From NCBI RefSeq assembly GCF_949987515.2, contig NC_082691.1:59899740-59963739 (forward strand): DNA of 64,000 nt. Direction: 5' to 3'. Positions 1 through 9,000 of the stretch are shown here, one piece after another. The first letter of the stretch is position 1. The number at the start of each line of letters is the position of its first letter. Position numbers and translations under genes: made by a program. The notes beneath the pieces are model-generated. The model had not been told where the DNA came from. It saw only the letters and a list, made by a program, of their open reading frames with translations, and did not search any database. This DNA comes from Delphinus delphis (taxonomy: Eukaryota; Chordata; Mammalia; Artiodactyla; Delphinidae).

Positions 1-1074
1 TATTACCCACTTACTTCTGGTCTAATTTCAGCTGGAGTAGTTATTTGACAAGGCATTCATGTGGCTGAGAAACTCTGCCTCTTTTATTTAAGCAGCTGAT
101 AGATTTAGCTGTCCCCCTTTTGAAGATTTGCACATTGCCTGGCTTACTTGGAACTGGTACCATGTGGGATCAAAGATGACTAGAAACCCTGTATTAATTC
201 TAATAAATGTTAAAACAAAAGTTAAGCTCCATTTTCTGGTTCCTGTTGTAACTGGAAAGAATAGCTCATTCACAAGAAGAAAATGAATTAAATATTAGGA
301 ACAGTGTGCCTTATCTATTCCAAATGTGGATACAGATTACAGTTTTGCTTTTCCCTCACTCTTATCATATGGCAAAGAAAGTCACGTTTGGTAACAACTC
401 TGGGGCCTTCCTCTGAGTCTTTGTCTCTGGGGATAGGAGGGAACCAGCTGTCTTTACTGCCCATAGCTCCCCTTGTTCCATAGCTTTGTTTCCCTATTGC
501 TGCAGAGAGGCTCAGCATGATGGACGGCGCCATTACTGTCCTGTGCCATGCTCCTTCGGCCTCCCTTTGCTGATGTATGTAGGTGCATGCCGGTATCTGG
601 GAATAATTTTGCATTAGAGGAGACAGAAAACATCTCTCAACTTTGCTTGGGGCTTGGGCCCCCAACTGCCAACCTGAATTCAATTTCATGGAGCATCTCA
701 TGAACATGTTTCAGAGTTCAGGAGTCTGTTGGAGCCTCTAGGATTGCTATTCTCTCTACCTGGAATCGTGGTCCTCAACTTGTAAATCTCCAACAAAGGA
801 GCATAGAGGAATAAAGGAAAATTAAAACCTGGCAAACTAAATTCCCATTGATGACAAGTGGTCTACTATTTCAGTTCTGTCATGTGATACTTTCTCAGGT
901 TTTTTAGTCACAAAAATGTTCCTCTCAGATAGTGAAGAGTCTGTAGGCTTGTAATGCAGTTCTATTGTGTGAGGGATATAAATGATTCCAAGATATTTCA
1001 GAAGAACCAAGGATTGTTAGGAATGTCAATTACTTATACAATTAAGCGACTCCATTACTAAATGGGGCCAAAGG

Positions 1075-1205
1075 CGACTTTCAGTTTCCTCATAAGTAAA
1101 ATGGAGGAAATAATTTTTACCTAATGTGGTTGATGTGAAAATTAATGAGATGATGCATACAAAGCACTTAGCACTATGCCTGGCATGGACTAAGCATCCA
1201 GTAAA
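1075..1205 (+). repeat. MIR SINE fragment
   Basis: The sequence matches the MIR middle and 3' portion: cagtttcctcataagtaaaatgg, then attaatgagatgatgc, then gcctggcatggactaagc. It is diverged and ends where the CA-rich repeat begins. Confidence 0.7.
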
Positions 1206-1501
1206 CGTATACACACGCACATACACCCTTAACACACACACACACATACCACCCTTAACACACACACATACACCACACCACCCTTAACACACACACACAC
1301 ACACACACACACCCCCCTTAACACACACACACACACATACACCCTTAACACACACCCACACCCACACACACCACCCTTAACACACACACACACCCTTACA
1401 CACACACACCACCCTTAACACACACACACACCACCCTTAACACACACACACACACCACCCTTAACACACACACACACGCCACCCTAACGCACACACACCC
1501 T

Positions 1502-1534
<33 letters not shown>

Positions 1535-1619
1535 ACACTCTTAACACACACACATACACACACACACCACACCACACCCTTAACACACACACACACACAC
1601 ACACACACCACACCCTTAT
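1206..1619. repeat. (CA)n composite repeat punctuated by CCCTTAA
   Basis: About 410 bp of CA dinucleotide runs are interrupted at irregular 16-80 bp spacing by CCCTTAAC. I count 11 exact CCCTTAAC occurrences plus variants such as ccctaacg, cccttaca and ctcttaac. It has grown as a higher-order repeat (CA-run plus punctuation) rather than a plain microsatellite. It directly abuts a MIR fragment on its left. Confidence 0.95.
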
Positions 1620-1792
1620 ATTTCCACTCTCACGTTTCGTCTATTTACACCTTCTGTTCATAAATCTCCTTTATCTATATATCTAGCCCTTGCCTCTGGC
1701 CTAATTTCCAGTGTCTGACCAGTTGTTACTGATGTTCCTGTTCAACTGTCCTTTATGTGGTCATATTTTCTTTGATCTACTAACAGTGACTT

Positions 1793-1987
1793 TTGCGGTA
1801 CGCGGGCCTCTCACTGTTGTGGCCTCTCCCGTTGCGGAGCACAGGCTCCGGACGCGCAGGCTCAGCGGCCATGGCTCACAGGCCCAGCCGCTCTGCGGCA
1901 TGTGGGATCTTCCCGGACCGGGGCACGAACCCGCGTCCCCGGCATCGGCAGGTGGACTCTCAACCACTGCGCCACCAGGGAAGCCCC
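1793..1987 (-). mobile_element. CHR-type SINE (short form), antisense to CREB5
   Basis: Read on the minus strand it starts with the tRNA-like head (gcttccctggtggcgcagtgg, box A), then box B ggttcgtgcccc, and ends at gcgtaccgcaa with a very short A-tail. The target-site duplication ctaacagtgactt is at 1780-1792 and 1988-2000. CHR SINEs are tRNA-derived, RNA polymerase III transcribed and mobilised by L1. The open frames through it are incidental. Read in CREB5 sense it offers a cryptic acceptor (cacag, 1840-1844) and donor (cag|gtggac, 1949-1954). Confidence 0.96.
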
Positions 1988-2049
1988 CTAACAGTGACTT
2001 CTGAAGCGAACCTAGTTGTGGTGGTGATTTTAGGATTCACAGAATCATG

Positions 2050-2150
2050 TAACTTTAGAACTTTATTTGAAAGATGATGAACTTGAAGTCCAGAGAATGT
2101 AAGTAATTTCCCCAAAACCACATGATTTTCTAATCTGGATTTCTGGGTTG
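2050..2150 (-). repeat. MIR SINE fragment
   Basis: The stretch agatgatgaacttgaagtcc followed by gtaagtaatttcccc resembles the reverse complement of the MIR core. It is strongly diverged. Confidence 0.5.
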
Positions 2151-2342
2151 TCAGTGTTGTCTTTTACACATGCACCAAAGACCTTTGGACCTGGCAGGAG
2201 AGTCTAGGCAAAGCATGGGATTTAGATTGAGAAGGGATTATGTCCGAAAGTAAGAGAGGACTTAATAGTGATAAGATGGTTACAAATTGTGTGACCCTGT
2301 GCAAGGTACTTAACTTATTTCTCCTGTCCTAAAATAATATGC

Positions 2343-2458
2343 ACCCTGCTTACCACATAGGCTCTTGTGAGATCTATTAATAGATTCTAGACGATGTGGG
2401 TAAAAATGTAAACTGCAAAATGCTACATAAATACTAATTTTATATTTTATAAGCCACA
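2343..2458. repeat. Intronic duplicated segment, copy 1 (MIR-like)
   Basis: This segment is clearly related to 3379-3477. Shared blocks are ctgcttacc, cttgtgagatct, agattctaga, ataaactgcaa or gtaaactgcaa, tgctacataaata and ataagccaca. MIR-like 3' features are present, but the two copies share bases outside the MIR consensus. That favours duplication of one locus over two independent MIR insertions. Confidence 0.65.
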
Positions 2459-3119
2459 ACACATAACTGCTATAGGTATATATTGGATACTTAGGCATAT
2501 ATGTGTATCTTAATAAATTAATTAATTTTCTAATAAAACTATTTTCAGTGAAACCCAATCCTTTGCATGTCTTTTATCTATAATGTCCAATTTATGATCG
2601 TCTGTTGTAGGCTCTCTGTGTACTGCAAAGAGAGCTCAGAAGCTTGGAGATTGGGCTAAGAATGGGAAAGAATGCAGGTGGGTATTTTGTTGATTGGAAT
2701 CCAGATCAGCCATTCGGTTACTTCTCAGGCAGTAAAGCTCTGTGCCCATAGGGTATCGGGAGACATTGCCTTGGAAGGGCTGATTAAGTGGAGATATCAA
2801 GCCATTTCAGCTTCATGGGTGTTAAGATATTCTTTGAATCTCAGTAGATAATTTACTGGGATTAATTACTCTAATAAATAAATAGGATTCTAATTTCTTG
2901 CCATATAGGAATTTCTAAAGAGAGTGCAGAAATTGCAAATTCGTATCAACTTGAGGGCATTCTTCATTTGACTGGTGGTGATGGCTTAGAGGACTGTGCA
3001 GGAAGAGATTTGAGACTGAGTGTAGGTCAAGCTGGACAAGGGCCATAATCAATCTAGCAGTGTCTGCCACAGGCTCAGGTGGGAATAATGCATGTATATA
3101 TATAATGGAAATAGCACCA

Positions 3120-3230
3120 AGCCCTTGGTTATAATCCTAGTGTTGCCACATCTACCTGGGAGACCTTGGACAAGACCCTTAATCACTCAGGCCTTCCATT
3201 TTCTTCGCTTGTAAAATAATTGGTGTGGCC
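3120..3230 (+). repeat. MIR SINE fragment
   Basis: gaccttggacaagacccttaatcactcaggccttccattttcttcgcttgtaaaat corresponds to the MIR core (…cttgggcaagt…cttaac…ctcagtttcc…ctgtaaaatg). Confidence 0.7.
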
Positions 3231-3378
3231 AGACTTCCCCACTGGGAAGTGGTCCTCTCTGGTTCTTTTAACTTCTGTTTCTGTGCAAAAGGCAGTTCAC
3301 ACAGTTTTATTCATGTCCACTCGAGTGCACCTTTACAAGGAAGATGACTGTCCTTAATAATTACAAAGGTGAGATTCT

Positions 3379-3477
3379 ACTCTGCTTACCTTATAGGATC
3401 TTGTGAGATCTAGATTCTAGAGAATGTGTGCGAAAATATTTTATAAACTGCAAATGCTGCATAAATATTAAGCCACA
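3379..3477. repeat. Intronic duplicated segment, copy 2 (MIR-like)
   Basis: Diverged partner of 2343-2458, about 1 kb away in the same orientation. It lacks a few short internal blocks present in copy 1 (for example after gatct and before aagccaca). Confidence 0.65.
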
Positions 3478-3954
3478 AATAGTGGTTTCAGATTCTCCGG
3501 TTTTTAAGTAGTACGCTCTCCAGACCATCAAGAATATGAAAGAAATTCTATTCCTTTTAGAGAGTCTTCTCAAAACAGTCTTTTGGCTACAGCAAAAGGA
3601 AAATAAAATTAATAATTATATTTTTAAGGGATGGAAGCTGAATGTGTTTGACTTGGAACCTTTCATCATCCTTCTGTGACTCCGAAAATGAGAGAAAGAA
3701 TTGCTAAATTTTTATTCTCCATTAAGAAAAAGGAATTGAATGCTTGTTTCTCTCTTTTTGTTTGATATAAACATTTATAATTTTTTTTGTCCTCCCAGCC
3801 CCCTAAAATCAGGCTTAACATGGACTCTGTAGATATTTTTGGCCTTATTTTAGCTAAATCATGTTTTCCAGTTAAAAGAGAGTTATTCCACACCTTGCAA
3901 TGTGTATTCGAACGATATGAACTCCAGAAAGTCAACTGTGGGATCTCCTCGCCT

Positions 3955-4098
3955 GAAGTTGTCCAGAGGGAGGCTTGGGAAGCCCTCCCATGTCACAGGC
4001 TTCTACACATCATGTTGCTCCTCTGGGAAGTTGTCCAGAGGGAGGCTTGGGAAGCCCTCCCATGTCACAGGCTTCTACACATCATGTTGCTCCTCTGG
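3955..4098. repeat. Perfect 72-bp tandem duplication
   Basis: Two directly adjacent copies of a 72-bp unit occur at 3955-4026 and 4027-4098. They are identical at every base, starting gaagttgtccagaggg and ending gttgctcctctgg. The right copy ends 180 bp before the CREB5 exon. The unit length is a multiple of three, so an incidental open frame runs through both copies. The unit matches no repeat family I recognise. Perfect identity points to a recent duplication, a polymorphic variant or an assembly duplication. Confidence 0.97.
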
Positions 4099-4224
4099 GC
4101 TTTATGGTTTTATTTTCTTCCATATTCTCATTTTATTTAAAGGGCTGGAAGATTATGGGTGGCCACTCGGCATCGTCATTAAGGCGAGGGGAGGGGATTA
4201 GTGAATTTATTAGTTCATACTTGC

Positions 4225-4278
4225 CACTGACTTTTGAGGAAAAGGTCCCATTTATGATCCCTCGGTCTCTGTTTTCAG
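4225..4278 (+). promoter_or_regulatory. 3' splice site region of the CREB5 exon
   Basis: A polypyrimidine tract (ccctcggtctctgttttcag) precedes the exon. A candidate branch point is the CTGAC at 4227-4231, with its A about 49 nt from the AG. A second candidate is the A-containing ttatgat near 4251-4257. The acceptor and donor (AGCGG|gtaggt) fit the mammalian U2-type consensus. Branch-point choice is inference. Confidence 0.7.
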
Positions 4279-4400
4279 ATCAGACTCCAACCCCAACGAG
4301 ATTCCTGAAGAACTGCGAGGAGGTGGGGCTCTTCAATGAGCTGGACTGCTCCCTCGAGCATGAGTTCAGGAAGGCTCAAGAGGAAGAGAGCAGCAAGCGG
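4279..4400 (+). CDS. CREB5: CREB5 internal coding exon (transactivation segment)
   Basis: This exon encodes 40 full codons plus the last two bases of a split Asp codon. CREB5 is a nuclear bZIP factor of the ATF2/ATF7/CREB5 group that binds CRE/AP-1-like sites as homo- or heterodimers. Seen: the translation contains DQTPTPTRFLKNCEEVGLF, the family's conserved segment with the two Thr-Pro sites equivalent to ATF2 Thr69/Thr71 (JNK/p38 targets). The following CSLEHEFRKAQEEESSKR distinguishes CREB5 from ATF2 and ATF7. The acceptor is a pyrimidine-rich tract ending ttttcag at 4278; the donor is cgg|gtaggt at 4401. The 5' junction is phase 1 and the 3' junction phase 0, so skipping the 122-nt exon would shift the frame. 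The reading frame stays open across the exon. The zinc-finger exon and the bZIP exons lie outside the window. No disabling change is visible. Confidence 0.96.
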
Positions 4401-6805
4401 GTAGGTTTGCTTGGACGGACACCTGGACAGGTGTCTCCTCTAGCACCTGCTAGAAACATCTGCATGGGAACTAGGTGGCACCGCAGACTGTGCTGATAAT
4501 GCTCTAAAACAGCATTTATCCGTTTGCAAGTGTTTGATGGTTTTTGTTTTTGAAAATGGATGAATCCCTGGTTGTAGAATCCAAGGCTAGAAAAATCATG
4601 GGAAAAGCAGATTATCTGAAATATGAAATTGAAGCCAAAATAAAGTTACCTGATTCTTGACCTGAGTCAGAAAAACTCACAGAATTGTTCTATTCAAAAG
4701 TTGTTGTTTTACTGTGCTAAATAAGAGCAAGCTTTACCTGCGTGGTGAGTGCAAAAGACAAGGGTCAAGGGGTAAGATGACAAGCGAAGGATTGTAGCAG
4801 TAGAAGAGAGGATTTCACCTGATTTTGGCCCAGGTTGTAACTGTCTGATTTGCATAATCTTCCTGGTATCTCTCCACCACGTTCATAATTCCTTCCTGGT
4901 CATATTATTGAACATCTGTTGTTGTGGGAACAAATAGGTTCACTATAAGTGTGGATTATTTGTCCTTACAAATGTAGAAAAGTCACTTTACGAATCCCTC
5001 CAGAATATAGTCAGTTTTTATTGTAATGTCGTGTAAAGTGATTTAAAAATCACTTTACCAGATTAAGGAAAAGAAATAGAGTCACAGCTAAATATGATAA
5101 TGAAGCTTTTTGGTGTTTTTAAACTTTTTTGATAGACCATTATTGAATGCCCACAATGTACTAAACAACAAATTAGATACATCCCATGAACAGAGACTTA
5201 GACTGTGAAAGCTGGTTGAAAGGAAGCGCCGGCTACATCGTAATGGATTCTGAACTTCCAGCTGTTCCATCCGGAGAAGAAATTTTAAAAGGTTCTGATA
5301 TTTCTCTAAGTGTTTCAAAACCTTTGAATCCTCCTCTATGTGAAATTATAATAATCCCCCTCCACCAGATTTTTCATGTCACATTCTCACATCAAAATAG
5401 CCATTCAGTCTGTACTGCTTTCGGAAAAATCCTGAAAATAGGTTACAAGAGGGGTTTAAAATCTCAGTCAACTCATTTGATTTATAATTAGTCATTCATA
5501 CTTGACAACGCCCCTACACCCGCCCAGTGAAGCGCCTTTTTTCTTTTTCAAAGCAAACACTTATTTAGCACTTATTTGCCAGACACTGTTCTGAGCACTT
5601 GATATTTTTAACTAAATAAAAAAGGAGGCATGCGTTCTATATTTCATTGCAATAGAAATAGATTTTTAAAAAAACATAAAAACAGCAAGGGACCGAGGAA
5701 CCAAAAAGTCTAGTAAATTTCCTCTGGTTGAGTAATAAATTTAGCTTTGCTGATGGACATGGCATATGTAGATGACTGAGGGATTAAGTTCATTCATTCC
5801 TTGAGATAGTCAAGGTTGGCTTCTTCCAAACTATAAGAAAGGTGTGTACTTGGTCTGTATCGTCTTCATTTCTGATAGAAGGGTTTTAATCGAAGTGTAT
5901 ACCCTTAATTTTCCCAAAGACATTTTCCAAGATTTAACAGCTTTAGGAAGCCCATGGTCGGGGGGCGGATTTAGATCTTCTCCTTTGCATAGTACTCATG
6001 ATCTCCTATATGAAGCCCCATGGGAGGAAATTCTTGCAGATCTGAATTCCAGGAAATAGTTTGCTTCCCCTGAGGAACTGAAATATTTTCTCCTCGTGGA
6101 CATGAGAATCCTGTAACCAGTTCTGTTTCTCTTTTTGCTTTGACTGCTTGTTAACGTGAAGCCGAGTTGACTGCTTAACTTTGAGAACTTTTTAGAACAC
6201 TGTAATGAGCATTTTACTCCCCCCACGGACTAGATTTTCAGTTCCAGTTTATATTTCCTCTGGTACCGATTTTTAATTTAAGAAAACATTTTCATGCTAT
6301 ACATTTTTTGTGTGTGTGAGTTGCTTTTGATCCTTTTTGGGTTGAGTACAAATAATTAAATGCTAAAAATTAAAATAATTAGGCAAGCAAAGTTGAGGAG
6401 GACTATTGTCACTGTAGAAATAGTCTTTTTCTCTTTCACATGTTGCTCTTAGCAACACTAGTCATGTGATGACTTTGAGATGGGTATGTGGGTGGGGGAC
6501 CCTGCAGCGAGTTCCCCCCATGGTTTTGGGGTGGGCCCCTCAGGAGACCAGTGTCCCACACCCCAACTTCACTTTCACACACTAGAAGTTGGACAGCGTT
6601 CAGACTGTTGAGGTATCCTCTTCCATTGCCTCGTTCAAACTAGAGGGCCATATCCAGCCTCGGTGACCGTGACTACACATTCTTGAGGCCTAATTCAGGA
6701 TGACTCATCCAGTGGCCAGATGGGCTGTGTTGGTGGCTTCTGCCCTAGCATTTCCTTGGAAGCCACAGGATGGGGAAATGAGGAGTAGGAGATGCTCTCC
6801 AATCT
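4401..6805. other. Intron without recognised genes
   Basis: AT-rich unique sequence. A short MIR/L2-like remnant at 5555-5612 (cttatttgccagacactgttctgagcactt) is the only repeat I can name. The longest frames (at most 101 codons at 5186-5491) have no recognisable domain and no codon-like texture. Confidence 0.7.
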
Positions 6806-6819
6806 GCCAACATACTTTT

Positions 6820-7020
6820 TTTTTTTGCGGTACACGGGCCTCTCACTGTTGTGGCCTCTCCCATTGCGGAGCACAGGCTCCGGATGCGCAGGCTCAGCGG
6901 CCATGGCTCACGGGCCCAGCCGCTCCGCGGCATGTGGGATCTTCCCGGATCGGGGCGCGAACCCGTGTCCCCTGCATCGGCAGGTGGACTCTCAACCACT
7001 GCACGACCAGGGAAGCCCCC
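6820..7020 (-). mobile_element. CHR-type SINE (short form), antisense to CREB5
   Basis: Complete short-form copy. Poly-T at 6820-6825 is the A-tail on the minus strand, and box B is near 6957-6970. The target-site duplication gccaacatactttt is perfect at 6806-6819 and 7021-7034. The 171-codon frame covering it (6700-7215) is incidental. Like the copy at 1793 it keeps a GT at the potential donor (cag|gtggac, 6981-6986) and an AG acceptor at 6875-6876 on the CREB5 sense strand. Confidence 0.96.
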
Positions 7021-7034
7021 GCCAACATACTTTT

Positions 7035-7854
7035 ACACATCCCTTTGACCACATTACTCCAGCTCCGAACATCCCTGGCACACTGCTACCCCCAGCTCCT
7101 ACTTCATTTGTTTGTTCCCTGCTTGAAATGTAGGAATACAAGTTCTTTTTTCAACGCATACCTTGTCATCATTAAGTTTTGTCTTCTTCCTCCCTCTCAC
7201 TCCACATTCAGATAACTATTCCTTTTTAATTTGAAGCTCCAACTCTCTTCTAATTTATTTTTCTCTGAGACTTTTAACAGAAGACTTGCATTAGTTCCCT
7301 CAGCAAGTTTTAGTAAAGTGGGAGATGGATTCATTTATCGGGAGAATTTGGTTAAAAAAGGTTTTTGCTTGAACTTTCTAAGTACTTTACACAGAAATGT
7401 TAGAAAGACTGGACTGGTCCTTCCCTCCACCTTTAAAATTCTAGCTGAAGTTTGGTCTAGAAAATTCTCTCAAAGAGCAAATAGAGAATTGATCCTTGTT
7501 TAGCCCGTGTGGCTATCTGTTGGGGAAAATTCTGTTCTACAGACTATATTTAATCCTGACACCCTTTTTCCAAAGCATCCCAATGTGTGTATAGAATGAG
7601 GACGGGCAAGAGGCAGGTAATGACCAATAGAAAAAGCCCCAGTGTCTGTATCCATAGCATATATTATATAACAGATGACACATTCCATAATTGCCTCAGT
7701 CTTCCACCGTAGTATAAAAACCCATAGCTTCAAAACTCTCTAATGAGAGAGATTTTTTTTCCCTTGGAAAAGCATCCTTCACTAGCAGTATCACAAATCT
7801 CAACTTGCCTACGGCTTAGAAGTCAGGCTGGTCCTGAAACAGATGAGAAACTTT
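7035..7854. other. Intron without recognised genes
   Basis: Unique AT-rich intron. The two open frames of 77-90 codons have no recognisable features. Confidence 0.6.
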
Positions 7855-9000
7855 TGTTCATCATTTATTCACGCAATAAATATTTTTGAGGGCCCACATT
7901 GTGCCAGGCACTGTCCAAGGCATTGGTGAATATACCATGGACTAAAGCTGATTTTGAAACAAAAAAACAAAAAAAAAATCCCACCCTTCAGGTAGCTTAC
8001 TTCTCATGGGCAAGACAAACAGTAAGCAAGTAAAAACAATAAAATGTATAATATGTCCATAGGTGATAAGTACTATAGAGAAAAATATGTAGCAGGGAAG
8101 AGGCACAGGGAGTGCTGGGGGTGGTCTGGGTGGGCATCACTGGTAAGCGGACATGCAGCCAAGACCTAAAGGAGAAGGCTGAACCAGGTGCATACTGGGG
8201 AGAAGAGTGGGGAGAGCAGCGGGTGCAAAGCCCTGAGGCTGGAGGGCGCTCTGTGGGCTGGAGGCACTGCAAAGAGCAAGGTACGTAGTGATGCAAAGAG
8301 TGGGCTGAGGGGGCCCGTCCAGGAAGGCTGTGTAGGCTTCAGCTTTTATTCTGAGTGAGATGGAGAACTGTAGGACAGTTGTAAGCAGAGGTGTGATAGG
8401 ATCTGACTTATATAGTAGAAAGTTTACTTGGCTGCCTAGTTGGAAGTAAACTGTTGGAGGGGAGTGGCAAAGTGAGACCAGGTAGGATGGTATTCAAAGA
8501 ATCTAGATTAAAAATGATGGCAGATTACTCCAAGGTACAGATGGAGGGGGTGGTTAGACTCTGGATCTAATTTGAAGATAGAGCCAACAGGAATTGCTGA
8601 TGGATTACATCTGGGGAGTAAGAGGTGAACTTCAGGAGGAACCCAGGTTTTTGACCTCAGCAACTGAAAGGATGGAGCTGTCTGTGGGAGGAACAGGTTT
8701 GAGGGGAAAATTGAGGAGATTTTTGCAGACTTGTTAAGTGGAAACATCTAATGGGCAAATGAATGTATAGGTATGTAATACAGGACCTGTCTGAAGATGT
8801 AAACTGGGGGGTCATCGGCATGTAGGTGGTGTTTAAATACATGAGACTCAATGAAATGACCTGGGCCAGGAGTGAATGGAAATGAGGTAGAGAAGAGGTC
8901 TGAGCAGGGAACGTGACAGAGTCCTCCATCCTCCAAGACAGAGCCTTCAAGTCTCCTCGGTGGGCAGAGATGACACAGAAGACCACGAGGCATGAAGAGT
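7855..9000 (-). mobile_element. Decayed L2 LINE, 3' part with remnant reverse transcriptase
   Basis: Plus-strand sequence gtgccaggcactgtccaagg, ttctcatgggcaagacaaacag, agggagtgctgggggtgg and gcaaagccctgaggctggag is the reverse complement of the L2 3' end. Further right, the minus-strand frame at 8748-8993 contains HLHADDPPVYIF, a decayed version of the L2 reverse transcriptase active-site block (Y/F-x-D-D type). All frames are broken. L2 is an ancient mammalian LINE, long inactive. Confidence 0.8.

Larger units (their letters stand above)
1..4278 (+). other. CREB5: CREB5 intron, upstream part
   Basis: Sequence left of the exon is non-coding by appearance: short random frames, interspersed repeats and simple repeats. 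By position it is the intron before the transactivation exon and continues beyond the left edge. Stretches 1-1074, 2471-3119 and 3478-3954 are AT-rich unique intron in which I recognise nothing. The preceding CREB5 exon (end of the C2H2 zinc-finger region) was looked for and not seen. Confidence 0.85.

Noticed and set aside
1206..1619. Interstitial telomere or CRISPR-like array
   Set aside because: The punctuation is CCCTTAA rather than CCCTAA, and the intervening sequence is CA microsatellite of irregular length, not unique spacers.
6700..7215. 171-codon plus-strand frame as a gene
   Set aside because: It runs through an antisense SINE with its poly-T tail and similar frames recur in every copy of that SINE; it is not a host gene.
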